A DNA stretch of 7,349 bases from an uncultured Clostridia bacterium. Lineage in GTDB: Bacteria; Bacillota; Clostridia; Oscillospirales; CAG-272. Numbering within the stretch: the stretch's first letter is position 1; the number at the start of each line of letters is the position of its first letter. The position numbers were made by a program, and so were the translations under genes. The stretch lies in assembly GCA_937934385.1 (NCBI GenBank), contig CALGZV010000286.1, positions 1 through 7,349 on the forward strand, in the 5' to 3' direction. A model generated the notes under the pieces. That model was not told the origin of the DNA and did no database searches. It was given only the letters and a program-made list of their open reading frames with translations. Positions 1 to 6,925 of this stretch are shown piece after piece.

Positions 1-75
1 CTGGCACATCCGGAACCAGTTCCTGGAAATATCAATGAAGATGCACTGAAAATAATTGCAGCGTTTTATAAGTAA
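1..75 (+). CDS. C-terminal end of an unidentified protein (partial)
   Basis: Frame 1 reads 24 sense codons from the left edge and stops at TAA (73-75). The visible tail begins LAHPEPVPGNINEDALKI and ends in IIAAFYK. The codons (GAA, AAA, ATA, CCG) resemble those of spoVT next door. The fragment is too short to assign to a family, and I do not recognise it. It runs in the same direction as spoVT and ends 105 bp before it. It is read as a gene end because the frame is open from the edge and is followed by typical AT-rich intergenic sequence. A chance open frame of this length cannot be excluded. Confidence 0.5.
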   Translation: MAHPEPVPGNINEDALKIIAAFYK

Positions 76-77
76 AG

Positions 78-106
78 TACATAATTCTCCTTTTTTTCCA
101 TATAAT
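78..106 (+). promoter_or_regulatory. Possible promoter upstream of spoVT
   Basis: A perfect TATAAT lies at 101-106, about 75 bp before the spoVT start and just after the preceding stop codon. The hexamer 17 bp upstream (78-83, TACATA) is a poor match to the vegetative -35 TTGACA. In Bacillus subtilis spoVT is transcribed by sporulation sigma-G. The overlapping CATATAA (99-105) only partly resembles a sigma-G -10 element (CATNHTA), so the sigma factor cannot be decided here. Confidence 0.3.
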
Positions 107-162
107 ATCCATACATCACCTGGGGCAGATTCAGGAGAAGATATAAAATACGGAAAAACAAC

Positions 163-168
163 AGGAGG
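163..168 (+). promoter_or_regulatory. Ribosome binding site of spoVT
   Basis: AGGAGG is a full-strength Shine-Dalgarno sequence, 12 nt before the ATG at 181. The spacing is somewhat long, but no other start codon fits between it and the conserved N-terminus. Confidence 0.6.
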
Positions 169-180
169 AACATAAAGCAC

Positions 181-729
181 ATGAAAGCTACAGGAATCGT
201 CCGGCGCATTGATGATCTTGGAAGAGTTGTTATTCCAAAGGAGATTCGGCGTACACTACGGATTAAAGAAGGAACTCCGCTTGAAATTTTTACAGATAAA
301 GAGGGGGAAGTGATCTTAAAGAAATACTCCCCGATTGGAGAGCTGAGTGTTTTTGCAAAAGAATATGCAGAATCGCTGGCACAGACAACAGGTATGATCG
401 CATGTATTACGGATCATGATCAGGTGGTTGCCGCATCCGGACAGGGCAGCAGGGAACTGATGGGAAAGGCAATCAGTAAAGAACTGGATCGAGTGATCAC
501 GGAGAGAGAAATGAAATGTTATCATACAGGGGAAAGAAAAATACTGCCGCTTGTGGAAAATCAGAAAGAATCTTCATCAGAACTGATCGTGCAGCCAATC
601 ATTTGTTCCGGTGATGCGATTGGTTCTGTGGCGCTGGTTGGAAAAAGTGCAGGAGAAAGATTTGGAAATTCAGAGCAAATGCTGGTAAAAACAGCAGCAG
701 GATTTCTTGGACGTCAAATGGAACAATAA
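181..729 (+). CDS. spoVT: Stage V sporulation protein T (AbrB-type DNA-binding domain plus GAF-like domain)
   Basis: SpoVT is a transcription factor of the forespore that activates and represses sigma-G-dependent genes during late sporulation and germination. The protein is 182 aa, close to the roughly 178 aa of the Bacillus subtilis protein. Residues 1 to about 50 form an AbrB/MazE-type swapped-hairpin DNA-binding domain with the hallmark start MKATGIVRRIDDLGRVVIPK, followed by EIRRTLRIKEG. Residues about 55-182 match the SpoVT GAF-like regulatory domain in length and pattern (SLAQTTGMIACITD, later GSVALVGKSAG). The start is fixed by this N-terminus. It converges with the DAHP synthase gene and shares its terminator. 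Its codon use is AT-rich, like the 3' two thirds of that neighbour and unlike the rest of the aro operon. AbrB-domain regulators of other kinds exist, but the length and the C-terminal domain favour SpoVT. Confidence 0.93.
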   Translation: MKATGIVRRIDDLGRVVIPKEIRRTLRIKEGTPLEIFTDKEGEVILKKYSPIGELSVFAKEYAESLAQTTGMIACITDHDQVVAASGQGSRELMGKAISKELDRVITEREMKCYHTGERKILPLVENQKESSSELIVQPIICSGDAIGSVALVGKSAGERFGNSEQMLVKTAAGFLGRQMEQ

Positions 730-751
730 AAGGGGGCTGTGAGCCCCCTTT
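729..751. terminator. Bidirectional intrinsic terminator between spoVT and the DAHP synthase gene
   Basis: A perfect 10-bp stem (729-738 with 742-751) closes a 3-nt loop. Its core is GGGGGCT/AGCCCCC flanked by AAA/TTT. On the - strand the stem is followed at once by TTTTATT; on the + strand a TTT and then ATTTTT (755-760) follow. It can therefore end both converging transcripts. Both stop codons sit at its edges: spoVT TAA at 727-729 and the DAHP synthase TAA at 750-752. Confidence 0.9.
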
Positions 752-1787
752 AACATTTTTCGGCAATATCGTAGAGCAGACGTTCTGTATCTTCCCATCC
801 CAGACAAGGATCGGTGATAGAACAGCCAGGAGTCATATGGTCGCTGATATCCTGACGGCCTTCCAGCAGATAACTTTCAATCATGACACCCTTGACGAGT
901 TTTCTTACATCAGGATTGTAGTTGCGGCTGTGAAGCACTTCACTTACAATACGAATCTGTTCTTTGTATTGTTTGCCGGAGTTAGAATGGTTGACATCCA
1001 CGATAACGGCCGGATTTTGCAGATCTTTTTTGCTGTATAAGTCATAAAGACGCATGAGATCTTCGTAATGATAATTAGGGATTGTCTGGCCATATTTATC
1101 AACGCCGCCGCGGAGAATCGTGTGTGCCAGAGGATTACCACTTGTTTCCACATCACATCCACGGTAAATGAAATGATGTGGATGCTGGGCAGCGATTACG
1201 GAGTTCAGCATAACAGACAGGTCACCGCTGGTAGGATTCTTCATACCAACCGGGATATCCATACCGCTGGCAGTCAGACGATGCTGCTGGTTTTCTACGG
1301 AACGTGCACCGATTGCTTCATAAGAAAGAACATCATCCAGGTAGCTGCGGTTTTCCGGATAGAGCATTTCATCTGCAGAAGAAAGACCGGTTTCCTGAAG
1401 TACGCGGATATGCATTTTGCGGATTGCAATGATTCCGGCAAGAAGATCCGGTGCCTTGTCCGGATCCGGCTGATGAAGCATTCCCTTGTAGCCGTCGCCG
1501 GTCGTTCTCGGCTTGTTCGTGTAGATCCTCGGAACGATAAATATCCTGTCGCTTACCTTCTCCTGAAGCACGCGCAGACGCGATATATAGTCCATAACGC
1601 TGTCCTCGTTATCCGCGGAACACGGTCCGATAACAAGCATTAGTCTGTCCGATCTTCCCGAAATAACGCTCTTTATCTCCGTATCTCTCTTTTCAACGAT
1701 CTGCGCCATTTCTGAGGTGAGAGGATACATCTCCTTTACCTCCATAGGAATAGCGAGTTTTTTCTCAAAGATCATATTCATTGCCAT
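750..1787 (-). CDS. 3-deoxy-7-phosphoheptulonate (DAHP) synthase, AroG/AroF/AroH-type
   Basis: This enzyme catalyses the first step of the shikimate pathway, condensing phosphoenolpyruvate and erythrose 4-phosphate. The product is 345 aa, normal for the AroG-type class I enzyme. Visible motifs are VIGPCSA (residues 52-58, metal-binding Cys), KPRTTGDGYKG (92-102, substrate binding), GARSVENQQHR (160-170), PVGMKNPTSG (179-188), DVNHSNSGK (264-272, metal His), MIESYLLEGRQ (302-312, metal Glu) and TDP (325-327, metal Asp). The start at 1787 has GGG 9 nt upstream and gives the usual N-terminal length. It is the last gene of the operon, 54 bp after tyrA. Codon use switches abruptly between residues 94 and 123: 5' of this Glu is mostly GAG and Arg mostly AGR; 3' of it Glu is always GAA and Arg almost always CGN. 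The frame is intact across the switch. Paralogue letters (aroF, aroG, aroH) cannot be assigned from sequence alone. Confidence 0.95.
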   Translation of the reverse strand: MAMNMIFEKKLAIPMEVKEMYPLTSEMAQIVEKRDTEIKSVISGRSDRLMLVIGPCSADNEDSVMDYISRLRVLQEKVSDRIFIVPRIYTNKPRTTGDGYKGMLHQPDPDKAPDLLAGIIAIRKMHIRVLQETGLSSADEMLYPENRSYLDDVLSYEAIGARSVENQQHRLTASGMDIPVGMKNPTSGDLSVMLNSVIAAQHPHHFIYRGCDVETSGNPLAHTILRGGVDKYGQTIPNYHYEDLMRLYDLYSKKDLQNPAVIVDVNHSNSGKQYKEQIRIVSEVLHSRNYNPDVRKLVKGVMIESYLLEGRQDISDHMTPGCSITDPCLGWEDTERLLYDIAEKC

Positions 1788-1841
1788 AATGCAGATCCCT
1801 GCCTTTCTTATTTGTCATATATATTCACCGTAATAAAACGT

Positions 1842-2699
1842 TTATTTCACATCGAACAGTGCGCGCCGCTCGGTCGAGAGACGCATTTTTTCCTTCATTC
1901 CAACCTCATCTCCCTGTGCAAGCAGCTCCCTGAAGCCGGATATCTCGCCGATAAAACGGTCGAGCTGCGCAAGCAGCGCTTCCCTGTTGAGCATAAAAAG
2001 CTCGCACCACATGTTCTCGTTGATCCGTGCGATCCTTGTCAGGTCGCGGAAGGAGTCGCCCGTGTAATCCACAAGGTGAGTGTTGTCGCTGCAGGTCATA
2101 AGGCTGACCGCGATGCAGTGCGTGAGCTGCGAGACGAACGCGATCATTTCGTCATGCTGTTCGGGCGACAGAACGGATATCCGTCCGAAGCCGATCTCCC
2201 TGCCGAGTTCTTTGCACAGCTCTATCGCCTCAGGCGTATTCTTTTCGGTCGGAACAACGATGTAGTTCGCATTTCTGAAGATGCGCTCGTCGCTGTTTTC
2301 AACGCCGTAGACCTCGCGTCCCGCCATCGGGTGCGCCGGAATAAATTCCACATCGGGGCGCAGCTGCGCCTGAATATCGTAAACGATCTCGGTCTTGACT
2401 CCGGTAACGTCGGTTATCACCGAGCCGGAACGAAGCATATGCTGATTCTCGCTTATCCAACTGCGGAACACCTTCGGATAGAGCGCGAAAACGACGATAT
2501 CGGCAGAACCGACTGCGTCAGCGTCGGGATAGGAATATCCCGCGTCGATAACTCCGTGTTCCTTTGCATAGATCACCGAGCCTTCATTGCTATCTATCGC
2601 GCTGACGTAATAGCCTTTATTTTTAAGCGCGCGGGCGTAGCTTCCTCCGATAAGTCCGAGTCCCACTATAAGTATTCTTTTACCCTTGTCAAGCTTCAT
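1842..2699 (-). CDS. tyrA: Prephenate dehydrogenase
   Basis: TyrA oxidatively decarboxylates prephenate to 4-hydroxyphenylpyruvate, the precursor of tyrosine. The product is 285 aa with an N-terminal Rossmann fold: VGLGLIGGS (residues 12-20) is the dinucleotide loop, and Asp36 at the end of the second strand suggests NAD+ preference. ITDVTGVK (95-102), PAHPMAGRE (121-129, with the conserved His123) and the helical-domain motif SFRDLTRIA (216-224, conserved Arg) are typical of the family. There is no chorismate mutase domain and no room for a C-terminal ACT domain. The start is set by the conserved beta strand KRILIVGLG; a longer reading frame upstream is only aroA antiframe. Its ATG lies inside the end of aroA (11-nt overlap) and its own Shine-Dalgarno is weak, so translation probably depends on ribosomes finishing aroA. 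A premature stop in aroA may therefore lower its expression. Confidence 0.93.
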   Translation of the reverse strand: MKLDKGKRILIVGLGLIGGSYARALKNKGYYVSAIDSNEGSVIYAKEHGVIDAGYSYPDADAVGSADIVVFALYPKVFRSWISENQHMLRSGSVITDVTGVKTEIVYDIQAQLRPDVEFIPAHPMAGREVYGVENSDERIFRNANYIVVPTEKNTPEAIELCKELGREIGFGRISVLSPEQHDEMIAFVSQLTHCIAVSLMTCSDNTHLVDYTGDSFRDLTRIARINENMWCELFMLNREALLAQLDRFIGEISGFRELLAQGDEVGMKEKMRLSTERRALFDVK

Positions 2700-3877
2700 A
2701 GGTGACGTCCACTCCCAACGCGCCGAGCTTTTCGAAAAAGTCGGGCATGCTCTTTGCGACCGATCCCGCGCCCTCGATCTCTCCTCCGACCAGCGTGAGC
2801 AGTACCGCAAGCGACATTACTATCCGGTGGTCGCCGTGTCCGCACAGAGGCTGCGCCGATCTGCTTAACTTTGCAGGCTTCACGGTGACCGTATCGTCTC
2901 CGACGGTCACCTCCGCGCCGAGCTTTGCAAGCTCATCCGCTCTCCTTGAATCTGAGCCGCCGCGTCTGCGTAAATCGCGCGCCGTTTTTCGCCGCGGCAA
3001 GCGCAAACAGTATCGGTCCGAGATCGGGACAGTCCGCAAGCGACAGCTCGGGCGTTCCCTCCGAAAGCTTTTTAAAATAGTCGGTATATACGCGGTCGCC
3101 CTGGCGGCTGTTTTCCGAAAGTCCCGTGATATCCACATCGCCGCCTATATGATTCAGCGCCTCAAAAAACGCCGTTCCCGAATAGTCTCCCTCGACGGTA
3201 ACGTCCTGCGGAGCATACCGCTGACCGCCGCTTATAAGCAGTCTGCGCGCGCCGTCGCGCCGCACATGTACGCCGAAGCTCTCAAGCGCGCCGAGCGTAA
3301 GCTCGACATACGACATGCTCTCGGCAGCGCCGGTTATATTTATAACGCTGTCGCCGTCGAGCAAGGGCAGGACGAACAAAAGTCCGCTTATAAACTGACT
3401 GCTCACGTCTCCGGGGATATCGAACGTACCGGGACGAAGCTCTCCGCTCACGGTGATCCCTCCGCCGTCATGCGAAAGAGATATGCCCTGCGCTCCGAGT
3501 ACCGATTCATAAACGCCGAGCGGACGCTCCAAAAGCCGCTCGCTTCCGGTGAGCGTTCCGCCTGTGCCGAGCAGGCAGATAGGAATGAAAAATCTCAGAG
3601 TGCTTCCGCACTCGCGGCAGGGGAGAAGCGCTCCGCTTTTTATCTTTTCGGGCGTCACGCCCTTTATTTTCACCGTACCGCCCTCGCAGGTATACTGCGC
3701 GCCTATCGCGCTCAGACAGTCGAGCGTTGCAAGCACGTCGTCCGACGGGATTATTCCCCTGACAATGCTTTCACCGCCGCACAGACCTGCGCATATAAGC
3801 AGACGGTGCGTCATGCTTTTTGACGGCGGAGCCGCGACGGTCCCGCGCGCGGCAGACGGTTCTATTTTTACTCTCAT
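2689..3877 (-). pseudogene. aroA: EPSP synthase (3-phosphoshikimate 1-carboxyvinyltransferase), frameshifted
   Basis: AroA transfers the enolpyruvyl group of PEP to shikimate 3-phosphate. Frame one (start 3877, stop TGA 2933-2935, 314 aa) holds PPSKSMTHR (residues 17-25), CGSTLRFF (90-97), ERPLG (117-121), SSQ (159-161), VEGDYSG (228-234) and the catalytic-region Asp285 in CPDLGPI. It ends KESG-stop. The rest is in another frame as ADELAKLGAEV, then GDHRIVM and SVAKSMPDFFEKLG, ending at 2689. The junction is inside the conserved K-E-(S/T)-D-R motif. Compared with E. coli AroA as recalled, about 20 nt are missing between KE and ADEL, removing D, R and the start of the next helix; 8 nt is the smallest loss that restores both KESDR and the frame. 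The start overlaps the aroQ stop as ATGA. The cause may be a true mutation or a sequence error. Every other core motif is intact, so any decay is recent. Confidence 0.88.
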
Positions 3878-4329
3878 TTTTCCGAAACATCCTTTCCGGA
3901 GCCGTATTCTGACGCAAGATGATCTATCGCCTCAAGATATCCGGCAGTGCCTTTGCCGCATACCGTAAGCACGCATGCGCGGCGGATATAGCTTATATGT
4001 CTGAACTCCTCGCGCGTGTCGGGATCGGATATATGGACCTCGATGGTCGGCAGCGATACCGACTTCACCGCGTCGAGCAGTGCAATGCTGGTATGCGTAT
4101 ACGCACCCGGATTTATTACTATGCCGTCGGCGTCGCCGTAAGCCTGCTGGATCTTATCGACAAGGTCTCCCTCATGGTTCGACTGATACAGCTCGACGGT
4201 TATTCCCTTTTCCGCGCAGTGCGCGCTAATCATATCGCAGAGTCCGCGGTACGACTGCGAGCCATAGATATCGGGCTCTCTTATTCCGAGCATGTTGATG
4301 TTCGGACCGTTTATTACAAGAATTTTCAT
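3874..4329 (-). CDS. aroQ: Type II 3-dehydroquinate dehydratase
   Basis: AroQ removes water from 3-dehydroquinate to give 3-dehydroshikimate, step three of the pathway. The product is 151 aa, the usual size of the small type II enzyme that forms dodecamers. Motifs in order: NGPNINMLGIREPDIYG (residues 7-23, with catalytic Arg17 and Tyr22), YQSNHEGDLVDKI (48-60), INPGAYTHTS (72-81, with Asn73 and His79) and EVHISDP (97-103, catalytic His99), then a conserved Arg110. The start is the ATG of MKILVINGPN, with GAAAGGA about 11 nt upstream. The frame is open further upstream to 4443, but that stretch overlaps the end of aroEK and has no family similarity. The stop codon overlaps the aroA start by four bases (ATGA). 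Type I AroD is unrelated in sequence and is not present here. Confidence 0.95.
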   Translation of the reverse strand: MKILVINGPNINMLGIREPDIYGSQSYRGLCDMISAHCAEKGITVELYQSNHEGDLVDKIQQAYGDADGIVINPGAYTHTSIALLDAVKSVSLPTIEVHISDPDTREEFRHISYIRRACVLTVCGKGTAGYLEAIDHLASEYGSGKDVSEK

Positions 4330-4400
4330 GGTTATGGCCATTCCTTTCTGTCCGGTGCGGAAGTCCACGGCGACTTTAGCTCTGCACGCAAAACTTCCTG

Positions 4401-4422
4401 TCTGAAAAATTTGTTTTTCAGA
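4401..4422. repeat. AT-rich perfect inverted repeat over the aroE-aroK stop codon
   Basis: Two 9-bp arms, TCTGAAAAA (4401-4409) and TTTTTCAGA (4414-4422), enclose a 4-nt loop. The repeat spans the TGA stop (4418-4420) at the head of the 88-bp spacer before aroQ. The stem is mostly A-T and no separate T-tract follows on the - strand, so it is at best a weak terminator, pause site or mRNA end-protecting hairpin. Confidence 0.5.
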
Positions 4423-5659
4423 GCTTGTGCTTTCTTTCGACACAGTCGGCTGTACGGTCGGCGCTGCCGCACACCTCTATCCGTGTATCGGCGCACGAAG
4501 TATATATACCGTAGCGTTCTTCGTATCTCCGTCTTATCGCATCCGCGCTTCCCGCAAGAGGACGGTCGCGTGTCGGTATCAGCTGTTCTACCGGACGGTC
4601 GAGAAAATACAGTCTGCCGTTTTGCTTCAGCGCCGCGACATTTTCGGGACGGAGTACCGCTCCGCCGCCTGTCGCGATCACGCAGCCGCTCTGCGCCGCC
4701 GCGCTCTTTACAGCCTCTGTCTCTCTGTCTCTGAAATATTCCTCGCCGTATTTTTCAAACATTTCGGATATCCGCATACCGCAGTCCGATTCGGTGAGGG
4801 AGTCGGTGTCTATAAATCTGCGTCCGCTCCTGCCTGCGAGTATTCTTCCGACCGTGCTTTTGCCGCAGCCGGGCATGCCGATAAGAACGATGTTTTCCTT
4901 TTCGGAGAGAAGCTCCGAGTATATCCTGTCGGTTATTTCCGTACCGAGTCTTTTTCCGGTAAATATCTCAGCGGCAAGCACCGCCTGAGCTATCAGCATA
5001 TACAGTCCGCCCGACGCTTTAAGACCTGCGCAGAGCGCCTGCGAGACAAGCACTGTACGCAGCGGATTGTAAACAGCGTCAAGTACGCCTTCGACATTCG
5101 GAAAACGTGAAAGCTCTGCCGGACAGCCGTCATTTTTCGGAAACATTCCGCACGGAGTCGTGTTTATTATTATCTGAGCATCGGCGTGATCCCGATACGC
5201 TTCCTCATATGTTACCGCGCCGCCGCGTCCGCTGCGGCTCACTCTGATGACCTGCTCCGCGCCGTGCGTCTGCGCGACCGCACAGGCAGTAAGGCTTGTT
5301 CCGCCCGTGCCGAGAATAAGCGTCTTTTTGCCGCCGAAATCTATTCCGGTCCTTTCCGCGAGCGCGGACATTCCGCCGAAATCGGTGTTATAGCCGTACA
5401 GCTTTCCCCCGCGGCATACGACGGTATTCACCGCCCCGATCCTCTGCGCGTTTTCGTCGATACCGTCAAGATACGGTATGACAGCCTGCTTGTAGGGTAT
5501 CGTAACATTTATTCCGCGAAATTCATGCTTTCGCATAAAGCCGTCAAGCTCCTGCGGAGCGATCTCGCGAAGCTCATAGCCGTACAGTCCTATCCTGCCG
5601 TGTATATCGGCGGAAAAGCTGTGTCCGAGATGCTCGCCTATTAAGCCGTATTCCATCAT
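4418..5659 (-). CDS. Bifunctional shikimate dehydrogenase / shikimate kinase fusion (AroE-AroK)
   Basis: This fusion should carry out two consecutive steps: NADPH reduction of 3-dehydroshikimate to shikimate, then ATP phosphorylation to shikimate 3-phosphate. It is 413 aa. Residues 1 to about 245 are AroE: GHSFS (22-26, shikimate-binding Ser pair), NVTIPYK (51-57, catalytic Lys57), AVNT (76-79), YNTDF (90-94, Asp93), the dinucleotide loop GTGGTS (117-122), NTTP (166-169), YNP (197-199) and MLIAQ (221-225). Residues about 255-413 are AroK: Walker A GMPGCGKST (261-269), DTD (284-286), FRDRE (309-313), GGG (331-333), RDRPLAG lid (364-370) and an Arg/Tyr-rich C-terminus. No stop or ribosome binding site separates the domains, and the linker is short. 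AAGGAG at 5665-5670 lies 5 nt before ATG 5659 and 8 nt before ATG 5656, so either may be used. Both active sites look complete. Confidence 0.95.
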   Translation of the reverse strand: MMEYGLIGEHLGHSFSADIHGRIGLYGYELREIAPQELDGFMRKHEFRGINVTIPYKQAVIPYLDGIDENAQRIGAVNTVVCRGGKLYGYNTDFGGMSALAERTGIDFGGKKTLILGTGGTSLTACAVAQTHGAEQVIRVSRSGRGGAVTYEEAYRDHADAQIIINTTPCGMFPKNDGCPAELSRFPNVEGVLDAVYNPLRTVLVSQALCAGLKASGGLYMLIAQAVLAAEIFTGKRLGTEITDRIYSELLSEKENIVLIGMPGCGKSTVGRILAGRSGRRFIDTDSLTESDCGMRISEMFEKYGEEYFRDRETEAVKSAAAQSGCVIATGGGAVLRPENVAALKQNGRLYFLDRPVEQLIPTRDRPLAGSADAIRRRYEERYGIYTSCADTRIEVCGSADRTADCVERKHKL

Positions 5660-5664
5660 GAATT

Positions 5665-5670
5665 CTCCTT
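5665..5670 (-). promoter_or_regulatory. Ribosome binding site deciding the aroE-aroK start
   Basis: AAGGAG on the - strand precedes two adjacent ATG codons (5659 and 5656). It rules out the farther upstream ATG at 5722, which has no Shine-Dalgarno and would add residues unlike AroE. The 119-bp spacer to aroC (5660-5778) shows nothing else recognisable beyond short GC-rich palindromes. Confidence 0.7.
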
Positions 5671-5778
5671 TTGTCCGGCACGCCGTAATGCCTCCCGAAT
5701 CTTTTTTGCCCGCAAACCGCATTGCCGCGGCTTTTTGCAGAAATTCCGAATCTATTCAGAGCCGGTCCGCGCCGCTGC

Positions 5779-6879
5779 TCATGCGAGCCAATCCGTTCCG
5801 TATCTCATTGCAAGTGCGTCGCAGAGTACGAGCGCCGCCATACTGTCGACAACTATCCTCGCGCGGTGTATTACCGCAGGATCGTGTCTGCCTCCGACGG
5901 TAATGTCGGTATCTTCCTTATTTATTATATCCACCGTTTTCTGCACGACCGATATCGACGGCGTTGGCTTTACGGCGCAGGAAAACAGGATCGGCATACC
6001 GTTTGTGATGCCTCCGTTGATACCGCCGTTATTGTTCGTTTCGGTTACAACTCTGCCGCCGCGCATTCTCATAGGATCGTTTGCATCGCTGCCGCGCATA
6101 TCGGCAAAGCCGAAGCCTGCCCCGAACTGAACGCCCTTGATCGCCGGGATACTGAACATTGCATGTGCTAAAATTCCCTCGACCGTGTCGAACCAAGGCT
6201 CTCCGACTCCTGCCGGAACTCCGCAGACCGCCGTTTCAAGAACGCCTCCGACGCTGTCTCCGGCGTTTGCCGCCTCGGTTATAGCGTCGCGCATAGACGG
6301 CTCCGCGCTGCCCTCAAGCACTGCAAAACTCATATTCTCAAGCAGCTCAATGTCAGCGCGCAGTCCTGCTTCGTCCGCCGAAAATCCGCGGTCATTTATG
6401 CCTGCACAGCTCTTTATATGAGTGCCGATAACGATTCCCTTTGCTTTAAGCGCAGAGGTCATTATAGCGCCTGCGGCAACGAGCGGAGCGGTTATTCTTC
6501 CGCTGAAATGTCCGCCGCCGCGGTAATCCTCAAAGCCGTGATATTTGAAATACGCGGTCATATCGGCGTGTCCGGGACGCGCCGCGCGCTGCATCTTTTC
6601 GTAATCTCCGCTGCGCGTATCCGCGTTCGGAATGGTTATGCAGATCGGAGTTCCCGTCGTATAGCCGTCCTTTACTCCGCTGCATATGCAGAACTTGTCC
6701 GTCTCGCGGCGCGCCGTCGAGATCCTGCCCTGCGGTCTGCGGAGATCGAGCCGCGAGACAATGTAATCCTCGTCGACCGGTATTCCCGGTGCAAGTCCGT
6801 CGATAACAGCGCCTATCTGCGCGCCGTGGCTTTCTCCGAACAGCGTTACCGAAACGCTCTGACCGAATGTATTTTTCAT
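5779..6879 (-). CDS. aroC: Chorismate synthase
   Basis: AroC eliminates phosphate from EPSP to give chorismate, the last common step of the pathway. The reaction needs reduced FMN although there is no net redox change. The product is 366 aa, the normal bacterial length. Motifs: LFGESHG (residues 13-19, catalytic His18), RRPQGR (47-52), RPGHAD (101-106, the second catalytic His104), YRGGGHFSGR (119-128, phosphate and FMN contacts), NGGINGGITNG (284-294), KPTPSI (304-309) and the C-terminal signature GRHDPAVIHRA with Asp334. The start is supported by GAAAGG at 6891-6896, about 11 nt upstream. It follows aroB after an unusually long spacer and precedes aroE-aroK by 119 bp. Coding style matches the operon. 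Confidence 0.97.
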   Translation of the reverse strand: MKNTFGQSVSVTLFGESHGAQIGAVIDGLAPGIPVDEDYIVSRLDLRRPQGRISTARRETDKFCICSGVKDGYTTGTPICITIPNADTRSGDYEKMQRAARPGHADMTAYFKYHGFEDYRGGGHFSGRITAPLVAAGAIMTSALKAKGIVIGTHIKSCAGINDRGFSADEAGLRADIELLENMSFAVLEGSAEPSMRDAITEAANAGDSVGGVLETAVCGVPAGVGEPWFDTVEGILAHAMFSIPAIKGVQFGAGFGFADMRGSDANDPMRMRGGRVVTETNNNGGINGGITNGMPILFSCAVKPTPSISVVQKTVDIINKEDTDITVGGRHDPAVIHRARIVVDSMAALVLCDALAMRYGTDWLA

Positions 6880-6925
6880 ATCCGAATTTTCCTTTCAGTA
6901 CAAGTCCGCCCGATATTTGTTATGT

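Noticed and set aside
1068..1643. 191-codon + strand frame opposite the DAHP synthase gene
   Set aside because: Antisense to a well-supported conserved enzyme; the translation is rich in Cys, His and Arg with no recognisable pattern.
1812..3823. Long open frames on the + strand opposite tyrA and aroA (297 and 373 codons)
   Set aside because: They are antisense to genes with complete family motifs, have no recognisable domains and no ribosome binding site; open antisense frames are common opposite coding DNA with this codon bias.
4330..4443. In-frame N-terminal extension of aroQ
   Set aside because: Overlaps the end of aroE-aroK, has no similarity to AroQ, and the conserved protein begins at MKILVINGPN with its own GAAAGGA upstream.
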